The position numbers and the translations under genes were made by a program. From positions 2,170,001 through 2,234,000 of the forward strand of contig NZ_CP155552.1 in NCBI RefSeq assembly GCF_036632915.2: a stretch of DNA of 64,000 bases, read 5' to 3'. This document shows, one piece after another, positions 1-8,477 of the stretch. The notes beneath the pieces are model-generated. The model was not told where the DNA came from, searched no databases, and was given only the letters and a program-made list of their open reading frames with translations. This DNA is from Faecalibacterium taiwanense (GTDB taxonomy: Bacteria > Bacillota > Clostridia > Oscillospirales > Ruminococcaceae). Within the stretch, counting starts at the first letter, position 1; each line of letters starts with the position of its first letter.

Positions 1-155
1 TACTATACCGTTTAACAAATGAGGTGCCATTGCCATCAGTTCATGCTTTCGTCTGCTTTTAGCATTCTTTTCTGTTGTATCACATTTTGATACCCGTAAT
101 TTTCAACGCAATACATCGATAATAAAATCGAACCATCCGATTCTATTATCATAAA

Positions 156-191
156 AACCCCACAGGAACCGCGGACGGCTCCTGTGGGGTT
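156..191 (-). terminator. Rho-independent terminator of rsmA
   Basis: A 12-bp perfect stem (AACCCCACAGGA at 156-167 with TCCTGTGGGGTT at 180-191) is followed on the minus strand by a T-rich run. It lies about 40 bases after the rsmA stop. Bases 1-150 to its left hold no gene I can support. Confidence 0.85.
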
Positions 192-229
192 CAAAGCCTG
201 TTGTATTCTTTTTTGAGCAGCGGGCTGCT

Positions 230-1084
230 TCAGCGGGCAAGGGCCTGCTGGATCTTTGCAAAATCCTCCAGTGTGAGGGCTTCCGGGCGGATGCGGGCAT
301 CAAAACCGGCGGCTTCAATGGCGGCTGTCACCGCGTCCTTGGACATCCCCAGGCCGCTGGCAATGGCGTTTGCAGCCGTTTTGCGGCGCTGTCCGAAGGC
401 GGCACGCACCAGCGCAAAATAGCCTTCTTCGTCCTCCACCTGCACAGCGGGCTGCGGACGGATCTCCATGCGCACCACAGCGCTGGTCACCTTGGGGGCC
501 GGGTAAAAACTGCCGGGCGCAGCGGTGAACATCATTTTGGAGGTGGCATAGTAGCTCACCGCGCAGCTGATGGCGCTGGATGCACGGGTGCCGGGCGCAG
601 CAGCCAGACGGTCGGCAGCTTCCTTCTGTACCATGACGGTCAGGCTTTCAATGGGCAGGCGGTCGCCCAGCAGCTTCATGACGATGGGACTGGTGATGTA
701 GTAGGGCAGGTTAGCGCACACAGCCACCGGCATACCGGGGAACTCTTCCGCAATAAGAGCCTTCAGGTCAACTTTCAGTACATCCTGTAATACCAGTTTA
801 AAATTGTCCACTCCGGCCATCGTTTCGGCCAGCAGCGGCGGCAGGCGTTCGTCCACTTCAATGGACACCACCTTGGCGGCGCGCTTTGCCAGTTCCCGGG
901 TCAGCACACCGATGCCGGGGCCGATCTCAATGACACCATAGCGCTTATCCACGCCACTGGCATCCACGATCTTGGGCGGCAGGCCCGGGTTGATGATAAA
1001 GTTCTGTCCAAAACCCTTGGAGAGTGCAAAATCGTATTTTTCACACAGGGCGCGGATCACCGAGAGGTCGGTCAGTTCGGGCAT
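230..1084 (-). CDS. rsmA: 16S rRNA dimethyladenosine transferase RsmA/KsgA
   Basis: Dimethylates two adjacent adenines near the 3' end of 16S rRNA using SAM during 30S maturation. The 284-residue product has the SAM-binding motif EIGPGIG (about residues 53-59) and the catalytic NLPYY motif (about 125-129), typical of the KsgA/Dim1 family. An ATG three codons upstream (1093) is in frame, but it abuts the AAAGGA sequence. The ATG at 1084 has this Shine-Dalgarno about 8 nt upstream, so it is the better start. Length is normal for the family. The gene stands alone, with a dispersed repeat immediately upstream and its own terminator. Confidence 0.95.
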   Translation of the reverse strand: MPELTDLSVIRALCEKYDFALSKGFGQNFIINPGLPPKIVDASGVDKRYGVIEIGPGIGVLTRELAKRAAKVVSIEVDERLPPLLAETMAGVDNFKLVLQDVLKVDLKALIAEEFPGMPVAVCANLPYYITSPIVMKLLGDRLPIESLTVMVQKEAADRLAAAPGTRASSAISCAVSYYATSKMMFTAAPGSFYPAPKVTSAVVRMEIRPQPAVQVEDEEGYFALVRAAFGQRRKTAANAIASGLGMSKDAVTAAIEAAGFDARIRPEALTLEDFAKIQQALAR

Positions 1085-1108
1085 AGATTCCATCCTTTTT
1101 CATAGTAC

Positions 1109-1240
1109 GATTTGAATGCCCTCCGCGTCGCTTTGGGCATATTCAGCGGAAATATTATTATAATATGGCAACCCAGCCAGACCTGCGGGTCTGGCTGGGT
1201 TGCATTTTCACGAGAAGGGGTCGGTACGGTAAACGGGAGC
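1109..1240 (+). repeat. Dispersed pseudoknot-core repeat, copy A
   Basis: The core matches four other copies in the window. ATGCCC (1116-1121) can pair with GGGCAT (1135-1140), enclosing TCCGC (1122-1126), which can pair with GCGGA (1146-1150) downstream. A GC-rich hairpin follows (1168-1203, centre CCTGCGGG), then a TTTTCACG-type tract. It sits directly upstream of rsmA on the opposite strand. The rest of the gene-free stretch to 1427 holds two further hairpins (around 1238-1256 and 1303-1319) but no gene. Confidence 0.7.
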
Positions 1241-1427
1241 GCTGCGGGGCGCTCCAAAACGCCTTTTCACGTGAGGAGTCGATACGGCAGGCAGCATCAC
1301 CGCGCCCTACGGGCGCGATCAAAAGCCGTTTCAAGAAAGGAACATGCGTACGGCAAACAGCACCGCAATAAACCGGGTTCCTTTTTACAAGAAGAAGCCC
1401 ATGCAGCATTTCTGCCGGTTTTACCCT

Positions 1428-2789
1428 TTATTCTGCGCTGGATGCTGCTTCACCGCCGGCTTCTGCTTCGGTGGAGGAAGCCGTTTCCTCAGAGGAAGCG
1501 TTCTCCGGCTCAGTGGCAGCGCTGTCGGCTTCTTCGGAAGCAGCAGCCGAAGAAGCTGCTTCGTTGACACCGCCCAGAGTCGTGGTACCGCTCAGCTGCT
1601 GTGCTGCGCTGACCGCACGCTGGATCTGCGGGTCATCCTTGGGGGTATAAGCGTAGAAATTCGTGGTCTCTTCGGCACTGAGGGCACGCTCCACATCCAC
1701 GCTCAGGCCGGTGCCATCAAAGCAGGAGCCGTCGCCGCAGATGAGCTTTGCCACCGTGATGCTCACGGCGCTGCCATCCGAAAGGCGCTGCGGGCTGCTC
1801 TGGATGGTTCCCTTGCCCATGGTGGTGGTGCCCACCAGACGTGCGCCGTTCATGGTGCGCAGGCTGGCAGCAAACAGCTCTGCTGCGCTGGCAGTGTTGC
1901 CGTTGACCAGACAGACGATGGGCAGCTCCACCTTGCTCTCATCGTCGCTGCTGCCAATGATGGTGCGGTTTCCGTTCTTATCCTCGGCATAGGCCACAGT
2001 GCCTTCCGGGGCGATCAGGTCGATGCAGCTGATGGCATCATCCAACACACCGCCGCCGTTATCGCGCAGGTCGAACACAAGGCTCTGGGCACCGCTGGTA
2101 GTGAGAGACCGGATGGCATAGTCCAGCTCGCTGGGCGTGCTGCCGTCGAACTGGCGGATCTTGATGTAACCCACGCTGTCCAGCATCTGGTAGTCCACGG
2201 TGGTGCTGGTGTAGCCGGAGTGGGTCAGGTCCGTCGTCCGGGAAGCAGCCTTGCTGTCGAGCCATGTAACATTGACGATGGTGCCGGCTTCGCCCTGCAG
2301 GCGGGACTGCACGGCATCCACCCCGGAAAGGCTCTTCACATCGGTGCCGTCAATAGCAGTGATGTAATCGCCCACCACGATACCGGCTTCCTGCGCAGGC
2401 GAGTCCTCATACACCCTGGTCACTCTGGCATAGCCGGTCTGGTCCATGCCAAGCTCCACGCCAATGCCCATCACCTTGCCGCTCTGCTGGTTCATCAGCT
2501 CGGTGTAGGCGTTGGCGGTGTAGTAACGGGCGTACTTGTCGCCGGTACCCAGCAGATAGCCTGCGGTCAGGCGGTCGTACAGCACCGTTTCATCAATGGT
2601 GTAGTAGTCGTTGCTGCGCACATAGCGGTCCACCTCGGCCACTTTGTTGTACATGCTCTCCTTTTCCTTCACGCTGCTCACCGTGCTGTCAAATAGACGC
2701 ATGGCAATGAGCATGGTAATGGAAAAGGTCACGGTCATGGCAAGGATCACAATGGTGACAGCCATGCCCACAGAGATCTTACGGTTCAT
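1428..2789 (-). CDS. S41-family carboxyl-terminal processing protease
   Basis: A membrane-anchored serine protease of the CtpA/Prc type, expected to act outside the membrane. There is one N-terminal membrane segment (about residues 8-30), a PDZ domain (about 105-185) and an S41 peptidase domain (about 195-370). The Ser/Lys dyad is visible as Ser301 in NTASAAE and Lys326 in MGKGT. The last roughly 50 residues are a low-complexity Ser/Ala/Glu tail, unusual in length. A GGAGG site precedes the ATG. It is the last gene of a minus-strand run with ftsE, ftsX and an M23 hydrolase, which suggests a role in cell-wall hydrolase turnover; this is inference from context. Confidence 0.93.
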   Translation of the reverse strand: MNRKISVGMAVTIVILAMTVTFSITMLIAMRLFDSTVSSVKEKESMYNKVAEVDRYVRSNDYYTIDETVLYDRLTAGYLLGTGDKYARYYTANAYTELMNQQSGKVMGIGVELGMDQTGYARVTRVYEDSPAQEAGIVVGDYITAIDGTDVKSLSGVDAVQSRLQGEAGTIVNVTWLDSKAASRTTDLTHSGYTSTTVDYQMLDSVGYIKIRQFDGSTPSELDYAIRSLTTSGAQSLVFDLRDNGGGVLDDAISCIDLIAPEGTVAYAEDKNGNRTIIGSSDDESKVELPIVCLVNGNTASAAELFAASLRTMNGARLVGTTTMGKGTIQSSPQRLSDGSAVSITVAKLICGDGSCFDGTGLSVDVERALSAEETTNFYAYTPKDDPQIQRAVSAAQQLSGTTTLGGVNEAASSAAASEEADSAATEPENASSEETASSTEAEAGGEAASSAE

Positions 2790-2804
2790 GCTTGCCCCTC
2801 CCTG

Positions 2805-2912
2805 TTAATACAGCAGCATCATGATCACACTGCTCAGCAGCGAGAGTGCAAACACGCCTGCCAGAACAAGGCAGCCGATACGCAGCCAGCGCTTGTGTTT
2901 TTGTTCGTTCAT
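2805..2912 (-). CDS. 35-residue single-pass membrane protein
   Basis: A short ORF in the gap between the M23 hydrolase and the S41 protease, on the same strand. It starts MNEQKHKRWLRIGCLV and has a basic N-terminus followed by one hydrophobic segment reaching almost to the C-terminus (ends MMLLY). AAGGAG lies about 11 nt upstream of the ATG. Spacing to both neighbours is short (27 and 15 bases), consistent with translation as part of the same operon. I do not recognise a family; a small membrane peptide modulating the neighbouring FtsEX/hydrolase/protease system is a guess from position only. Confidence 0.6.
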   Translation of the reverse strand: MNEQKHKRWLRIGCLVLAGVFALSLLSSVIMMLLY

Positions 2913-2939
2913 AGAATACCAGACTCCTTATAAACACAC

Positions 2940-4256
2940 TCAGTTGTGCGGGAACGGGATATAACCGCGCGGATTGACCGCATTGGCCTTTTTGCCGCCC
3001 TTCCAGACCTCCAGATGCAGATGGTTGCCGGTAGAGTTGCCGGTAGAGCCAACGTAGCCGATCAACTCGCCCTGCTTGACATACTTGCCTGCGCTGGTGG
3101 CGACCGACCTCATGTGGCCGTACAAGGTACTGTAGGCGTTGCCGTCCGACATGCTTCCGTGGTAGATGATGACATAGTTGCCATAGCCGCCGCTGGACCA
3201 GCCCGCCACCTGCACATAGCCGCTTGCGGCTGCGTAGATGGGGGTACCGCCCGGGGCCGCCAGATCGATGCCGGCATGCAGCCTGTTCACGCCGGACACC
3301 GGGTTCTTACGCCAGCCGTACTCGCTGGAAACGCGGGTATAGCTCTTCAGCGGGCAGGCAAAGCCGGTAAAGCTCAGCTGCGGCTTACTGGATGCAGCCG
3401 CCGCGATCAGCTTCTGGATCTCTTTCTTGACGGCCTCATAGTTCAGCTCGTCCGATTCAATAGCGGCCTGTGCCGTCTGCTGGGCCTTCTGGGCATCCTG
3501 TGCAGAAAGCTGCGCCGCAGAAATGCTGCTGTTCAGCTCGCTCTGCTTTGCCTTCATCTGGTAGTTCTGGGTATCCAGCTCCGCCTTCTGGCTCGTCAGC
3601 TCCTTGCGCTGGGCTTCCAGCTCCACCTTATCTGCTTCCAGAGCGCTCTTGGCGGCCTTCATGTTGTCCATGATCTCGGTATCTTTAATGGAGATATCCT
3701 GCATGACCTCGTTGAAGGTGAGCAGCTCATACAGGTCGTTCACTGCGCTCAGCATGGCCACGCTGCCGCCGTCGCGCAGCTCCTGCATGGCAGCCATGTG
3801 CTTTTTAAAATCGCCCCACTGGCTGTCGATCTCGGCCTGCTTCTGGGTGATCTCACCTTCCTTGGCGGTGATTTTCTGCTCGGTCTGGCCAATGTTGTTC
3901 TGCACAGCAGCGATCTGGGTGCTCAGCACGCTGATCTGAGACTGAATGACGCCCACGCGCTCCTTTAGCTCACTTTCCAGCGCTTTTGCAGCAGCTTCCT
4001 TTTTCTTTGCGTCCGAAAGCTCCTTCTTGTGCTGGTCGATGGATTTGGAAAGGCTGTTCAGCTTGTTCTGCAGGCTGGCCATGCTGGTGGCTGCCGTGGC
4101 CGGCTGGAAGCTGACGCTTGCCGCAAGGCATACCGCCGCCAGGCACAGACTCACGCCGCGCAGCAGCTTGCTGCGGGCAGGCTCCGGCCGTGCATGGCGC
4201 GGCGTATGGCCGGGCATCTGCAGCCGGAAGGGCTTTGCATGAAGTGCTTTTTTCAT
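2940..4256 (-). CDS. EnvC/PcsB-like coiled-coil M23 peptidase
   Basis: A secreted peptidoglycan hydrolase or hydrolase activator. It has a long signal region (hydrophobic about residues 32-50, cleavage probably near TAA at 54-56), then about 250 residues of Gln/Lys/Glu-rich coiled coil, and a C-terminal M23 (LytM) domain from about residue 320. The zinc ligands are present: H327xxxD331 in HAGID and the HxH of HLHLE at 412-414, so it looks catalytically competent. It follows ftsX by 17 bases. In several bacteria FtsEX drives such coiled-coil hydrolases (EnvC, PcsB, CwlO), so this is very likely the FtsEX partner. The 30 residues before the signal core are unusually long and basic. Confidence 0.9.
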   Translation of the reverse strand: MKKALHAKPFRLQMPGHTPRHARPEPARSKLLRGVSLCLAAVCLAASVSFQPATAATSMASLQNKLNSLSKSIDQHKKELSDAKKKEAAAKALESELKERVGVIQSQISVLSTQIAAVQNNIGQTEQKITAKEGEITQKQAEIDSQWGDFKKHMAAMQELRDGGSVAMLSAVNDLYELLTFNEVMQDISIKDTEIMDNMKAAKSALEADKVELEAQRKELTSQKAELDTQNYQMKAKQSELNSSISAAQLSAQDAQKAQQTAQAAIESDELNYEAVKKEIQKLIAAAASSKPQLSFTGFACPLKSYTRVSSEYGWRKNPVSGVNRLHAGIDLAAPGGTPIYAAASGYVQVAGWSSGGYGNYVIIYHGSMSDGNAYSTLYGHMRSVATSAGKYVKQGELIGYVGSTGNSTGNHLHLEVWKGGKKANAVNPRGYIPFPHN

Positions 4257-4272
4257 GTGCGGCTCCTTTCGA

Positions 4273-5181
4273 TCACACGTTCAGGTGCTTGCGGATGGAG
4301 AACATACTGCCCAGACCACCCACAACGGCACCGCCGATGAGGCTGTACGGGATGATCGTGGACCAGACGGCGCTCACCGGCACCAGTGCCTGACCCATGA
4401 TCATTTCCCACACGCCGCCCAGACCGTCGGAAGCCTGCACCATGTAGGAGTAGCCGCCCAGACTGATCGCTGCAGTGAGCACGCCGGAGATCAGGCCCAT
4501 GGCCAGACCTTCCACAACGAAGGGCAGAGTGACCAGACCGTTGGTGGCGCCCACGTACTTCATGATCTCAATTTCGCGGCGGCGCGCAAACACGCTCAGG
4601 CGGATGGTGCTGCCCACCGTGATGATGCTGACGACCATCAGCACCAGCACGATGCCGCGGCCCACTTTGGTAACAGAGCGCTGCACCTGCACAAAGACGT
4701 TGGTCATTTCCACCGGGGCGGTAACGCTGTACACGCCCTGAATGGCCTGCATCTGCTTGCTCATACTCTCCATCTGGCTCAGATCCGCGATGGAAACGCG
4801 GTAGTTGGCCTTGAAGGGGTTGTCATTTTCAAACTCATCCCACAGGGAGGAGTAATCTTCCATGTAATTGCGATAGGTGTTCAGCACGTCCTGCTTGGAG
4901 ACGAACTGCACATTGGTCACGCCGGGCATTGCCGCCAGCTTTTCGCCCACGGCCTGCGCAGTGGCATCATCACACTCCGGGTCCAGATAGACCACGGTCT
5001 CGTTCTGGCTGCCCAGATAGTTCACCATGCTGTCCACGTTCACCTCGGCAAGACTTGCAAAGGTGTTCAGGGTCATACAGACACTGAGGGACAGGATGCA
5101 CACAAAGGTCATGGCCCAGTGCTTGCCCAGATTGCGGATGCCGCGCCGGATCAGAAAAAAGAAGGTAGAAGGTCTCATCAT
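4273..5181 (-). CDS. ftsX: Cell division ABC permease FtsX
   Basis: Permease-like half of the FtsEX complex, which transmits ATP hydrolysis to an extracellular cell-wall hydrolase. The 302-residue product has an N-terminal membrane segment (about residues 22-42), a large extracytoplasmic domain (about 45-165) and three C-terminal membrane segments (FtsX fold). Length is typical. Its start overlaps the ftsE stop by 4 bases (ATGA type), indicating translational coupling. The M23 hydrolase follows at once. Confidence 0.94.
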   Translation of the reverse strand: MMRPSTFFFLIRRGIRNLGKHWAMTFVCILSLSVCMTLNTFASLAEVNVDSMVNYLGSQNETVVYLDPECDDATAQAVGEKLAAMPGVTNVQFVSKQDVLNTYRNYMEDYSSLWDEFENDNPFKANYRVSIADLSQMESMSKQMQAIQGVYSVTAPVEMTNVFVQVQRSVTKVGRGIVLVLMVVSIITVGSTIRLSVFARRREIEIMKYVGATNGLVTLPFVVEGLAMGLISGVLTAAISLGGYSYMVQASDGLGGVWEMIMGQALVPVSAVWSTIIPYSLIGGAVVGGLGSMFSIRKHLNV

Positions 5182-5945
5182 ACGGTGGCCGCCTCCTTTT
5201 CTGCGGTGTCAGCAGGTTCCAGCTCGGTCTCGAACAGACGTTCTTTGCGCTCTGCGCGTGCGCGGATGGCTTCCTTGTCGGCAGGCACATCCGAAATGAT
5301 GCGGCCCTTTTTCAGGGTGACGACGCGCTGGTGGAACTGGCGCACCAGCTCGTGCTCATGGGTAACGACCACCACGGTGATGCCCGTTTCGCTCACCCGC
5401 TCCAGCAGCTCCATCATTTCCAGGCTCAATTCCGGGTCGATGTTGCCGGTGGGCTCGTCCGCAATGACCAGCTTGGGGCCGTGGGCAAGGGCGCGGGCCA
5501 CAGCCACGCGCTGCTGTTCACCGCCGGAAAGGGTGTCCGGATAGGCCTTGGCCTTATCCTCCAGATGCACCAGCTCCAGCATGTACTCCACACGGTCGCT
5601 GATCTCCCGGCTCTTGACGTTGGTCACATGCATGGCAAAGGCGATGTTTTCGTACACAGTCATGGTGGGGATCAGCCGGAAATCCTGAAAGATAATGCCC
5701 ATCTGACGGCGCAGATACGGCACCTGATGGCGGTGCAGGCTGGCAACATCCTTGCCCAGAACGGTCACCTTGCCCTCACTGGGCAGCTCTTCGCGCAGCA
5801 GCAGCTTGAGCAGGGTGGATTTGCCTGCGCCGGAATGGCCCAGCAGGAACACGAACTCGCCGTCGTCCACATGGAGGTTGATATCGTCCAGTGCCAGCGG
5901 TCCGCCTCGTTTATATTCCTTGGAAACGTGTTCTAAATCGATCAT
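5178..5945 (-). CDS. ftsE: Cell division ABC ATPase FtsE
   Basis: Cytoplasmic ATPase of FtsEX. Walker A GHSGAGKS (about residues 36-43), Q-loop FQDFR, signature LSGGEQQR (about 139-146), Walker B LVIADEPTG (about 159-167) and H-loop VTHEHE are all intact. At 255 residues it is slightly longer than usual because of a charged C-terminal extension (about 30 residues after the ATPase core). It is the first gene of the ftsE-ftsX-M23-small peptide-S41 run. Confidence 0.95.
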   Translation of the reverse strand: MIDLEHVSKEYKRGGPLALDDINLHVDDGEFVFLLGHSGAGKSTLLKLLLREELPSEGKVTVLGKDVASLHRHQVPYLRRQMGIIFQDFRLIPTMTVYENIAFAMHVTNVKSREISDRVEYMLELVHLEDKAKAYPDTLSGGEQQRVAVARALAHGPKLVIADEPTGNIDPELSLEMMELLERVSETGITVVVVTHEHELVRQFHQRVVTLKKGRIISDVPADKEAIRARAERKERLFETELEPADTAEKEAATV

Positions 5946-5986
5946 AGGGTAATATTAGCTCCTGACATTAAAATCTGTTTTCACAG

Positions 5987-6027
5987 CAAAAAGAACCGGC
6001 CAGCATCGGTTTCGAGCGGCCGGTTCT
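5987..6027 (-). terminator. Terminator after the PucR-like regulator gene
   Basis: AGAACCGGCC / GGCCGGTTCT arms (5992-6001 and 6018-6027) are followed on the minus strand by TTTTT. It separates the regulator gene from ftsE downstream. Confidence 0.85.
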
Positions 6028-6053
6028 GCACTGCAGGCAGAGCCTGCAGCTTA

Positions 6054-7139
6054 TTAGTATTTGGCCGGATTGTTGGACAGGTACTTCTTGACCATCAGTG
6101 CTACCTTAAAGACGATAGCATCGTCGAACTCACGCAGATCCAGGCCAGTCAGCTTTTTGATCTTTTCCAGACGATACACCAGCGTGTTGCGGTGCACAAA
6201 CAGGCCGCGGCTGGTTTCAGACACATTCAGGTTATTCTCGAAGAAGCGCTGGATGGTGAACAGGGTCTCCTGATCCAGGCTTTCGATGCTGCCCTGCTTG
6301 AACACCTCGCGCAGGAACATCTCGCACACGGTGGTGGGCAGCTGATAGATCAGGCGTGCAATGCCCAGATTATCGTAGCGGATGATCTGCTTTTCGGTGT
6401 CGAACACCTTGCTCACTTCCATGGCGATCTGTGCTTCCTTAAAGGAGGTAGCCAGATCCTTCACGTTGGAGATGGGGGTGCCGATGCCCACCACAGCCTT
6501 GATGTAATGCTCGCCGGACAGGGTATCCACAATGCTGGCAGCCAGCTTTTCCATATCGGTGCGGTCGATGCCCTTGCGGATCTCCTTGACCAGCACGGTA
6601 TCCGTCTCGCTGATATTGAACACAAAGTCCTTCTGCTTGTCGGGGAACAGGCTGCTGACCACATCGTAGGCGGAGATATCGCCGCCGCTGGTAACACGCA
6701 CGATGAACACCACGCGGGAAACATCGGTGGCAAAGTGCAGCTCACGGGCCTTGGCATAGATATCGCCGGGCAGGATGTTATCCAGCACCACATTCTTGAT
6801 AAAGTTGGACTTATCAAACTTTTCGTCGTGGTACTGCTTGATGCTCTGCAGGCTGATGGACAGCATAGCGGCAAACTGACCAGCCGTCTCGTCCACGCCT
6901 TCCACGAATACTGCATAATCGTTATGCTTGGCGCTGGAGAACTGCTGATAGGTGTAGCCATCGCGCACAAAGCGGTCGCCTGCGGTCAGACGCTCCGCCA
7001 TGAAACCCTCGCGCACCTCGCCGATCAGGTTCAGTTCCGAGCAGGAAATAACAGCGCCGGTCTCATCCACCACGCCGACCACCCGGTTGATCGCGTCTTT
7101 CATCTGGTAGATCACGCTTTGAAATACTCTATTGGCCAT
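6054..7139 (-). CDS. CdaR/PucR-family transcriptional regulator
   Basis: A 361-residue DNA-binding regulator. The N-terminal part (to about residue 130) is a sensor-like region, the middle (about 140-270) resembles the GGDEF-like domain of CdaR/PucR proteins, and the C-terminus carries the PucR helix-turn-helix (NVSETSRGLFVHRNTLVYRL). An upstream in-frame start at 7202 exists, but the ATG at 7139 has AAAAGGGG 8 nt upstream and begins MANRVFQ, so I prefer it. The effector and targets cannot be read from the sequence. The gene is monocistronic, with its own promoter and terminator. Confidence 0.85.
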   Translation of the reverse strand: MANRVFQSVIYQMKDAINRVVGVVDETGAVISCSELNLIGEVREGFMAERLTAGDRFVRDGYTYQQFSSAKHNDYAVFVEGVDETAGQFAAMLSISLQSIKQYHDEKFDKSNFIKNVVLDNILPGDIYAKARELHFATDVSRVVFIVRVTSGGDISAYDVVSSLFPDKQKDFVFNISETDTVLVKEIRKGIDRTDMEKLAASIVDTLSGEHYIKAVVGIGTPISNVKDLATSFKEAQIAMEVSKVFDTEKQIIRYDNLGIARLIYQLPTTVCEMFLREVFKQGSIESLDQETLFTIQRFFENNLNVSETSRGLFVHRNTLVYRLEKIKKLTGLDLREFDDAIVFKVALMVKKYLSNNPAKY

Positions 7140-7223
7140 AATGGATACCCCTTTTCCTCGTTTGTGCAAACCGCAGCGGCAGCCGGTCGTGATTTTTAAC
7201 AATTTAGCTGCATTACATTTTAT

Positions 7224-7252
7224 ATTTTACACAAAAGAATTTACTTTTGCAA
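7224..7252 (-). promoter_or_regulatory. Promoter of the PucR-like regulator gene
   Basis: On the minus strand, TTGCAA (7247-7252) and TAAAAT (7224-7229) are 17 bases apart, in an AT-rich stretch about 85 bases before the start codon. The rest of the 7140-7403 gap holds an imperfect GAACCA/TGGTTC inverted repeat near 7310-7350 that may end rsuA transcription. Confidence 0.75.
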
Positions 7253-7403
7253 CATATTTCAACAAAAAAGATAGTTTTTTCTTGTGAATATTATCTTCAG
7301 GGGCCATTCTGAACCAAAAAAGTGCCTTTTTGCGTGGTTCTGCCCCCTATTCTACCGGAAAAATGTGTTGCTTTTTTGAAATTCGGGTGAAAAGCCGACC
7401 CTG

Positions 7404-8104
7404 TCAGCTGGAAATTTTTGACACTTCTTCGGCAGAAAGCTCCCGCCACTGGCCCGGTGCAAGGGCCGGGTCGAGTGCAAGGCCGCCGATGGCATCCCGG
7501 TGCAGGCCGTTCACACCTGCGCCGTACACGCCGAACATCCGCTTGATCTGGTGATAGACGCCCTGCTTGAGCACCACCCGCACGGTCAGGCCGTCGGCCG
7601 AAAGGGCCGTCACCTCCGCAGGCGAAAGTGCTGTGCCGTCGGCAAGGGTCACGCCCGCCGCAAAGCCGGTGCGCATCTGCTCGGTCAGCGGCGTGTCCAA
7701 CACCACAGTGTAGGTCTTGGAGACGTGGCGCTTTGGAGCAAGGATGTCGTGGGCAAAGGTGCCGTCATCGGTCAGCAGCACAAAGCCGGTGCTGGTCTTG
7801 TCCAGCCTTCCCGCCGGGAACAGCTGCCGCCGGGGATAGGCATCCCCCACCAGATCGACCACGGTGGTGTCACGCTTGTCGGTGGAAGCGCTCACCACGC
7901 CCTCGGGCTTGTTGAGCATGATGTACACGAACTGCTGATAGCTGAGCGCCCTGCCATCCACAGCCACAGTGTCACTTTCTTTGAGCTGGGTGTCCCCTTT
8001 TTGCAGACAGCACCGTTCACCTGCACCCGCCCTTTGGAAAGCAGCGCCTTAGCTTCGCTGCGGGTGCACTGGGCCGTCTCGGCTAAGTATTTATCCAATC
8101 GCAT
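7404..8104 (-). CDS. rsuA: RsuA-family 16S pseudouridine synthase (frameshifted here)
   Basis: The reading frame starting at 8104 (AAAGGAG 8 nt upstream) encodes an S4 RNA-binding domain beginning MRLDKYLAETAQ. The catalytic domain, with IMLNKPEGVVSAS and the active-site region AGRLDKTSTG, is in another frame. Joining them needs one extra base in the run CCCC-TTTTT at 7994-8002, where the restored sequence would read KKGDTQLKESD. The product would be about 233 residues, normal for RsuA. A homopolymer sequencing error is the likeliest cause, since three other genes show the same kind of one-base loss; a real inactivating mutation remains possible. Confidence 0.8.
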
Positions 8105-8171
8105 ACGCGGTTCTCCTTTTACATAGGTTTGGAGTTTTAGTGTAACATGATAAAATGATTTGCGCAAGAGA

Positions 8172-8355
8172 ACTCCTTCCGTCATCGCTGCGCAATGCCG
8201 CCTCCCTTAATGAGGGAGGCTTTGGCCGTACGGTAAACTCTTCCTCTTCGTCAGAGGCTCCCTCTTTGAGAAAGACTTCCCCCGGTCGGGGGAAGATGTC
8301 ACCGAAAGGTGACAAAAAGGGGAACGGCTGACGCACGAAGTGCAGCTGAAGGAGT
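8172..8355. repeat. Palindromic element of the CTCTCAGTC family, variant P1
   Basis: An inverted-repeat element in the gap between rsuA and purB. It starts ACTCCTTCCGTC and ends near GCTGAAGGAGT, with internal hairpins (CCTCCCT/AGGGAGG; CCCCC/GGGGG). It is a divergent member of the family seen at six other sites. Confidence 0.6.
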
Positions 8356-8365
8356 TTTTCTTTCT

Positions 8366-8477
8366 GGCCCTTTTCGTGAAAAAGCAAGAAGGAGAAGCCC
8401 GCAGGCTTCTCCTTCTTGCAAAACAAACTGTAACTTCCGCTGTTTATGCTCAGAGCGTAAGCGGAGAGCATTTAAAA
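8366..8477 (-). repeat. Dispersed pseudoknot-core repeat, copy E, with terminator hairpin
   Basis: It begins directly after the purB stop codon. On the minus strand ATGCTC (8466-8471) pairs with GAGCAT (8446-8451), enclosing TCCGC, which can pair with GCGGA (8436-8440). A 16-bp perfect hairpin (8384-8419, centre CCTGCGGG) follows, then TTTTTCACG. The hairpin plus T run should terminate the purine operon. Confidence 0.75.

Noticed and set aside
7994..8002. Programmed frameshift in rsuA at the A5/G4 run
   Set aside because: RsuA is not known to need recoding, and four other genes show similar homopolymer indels, so a sequence error is simpler.
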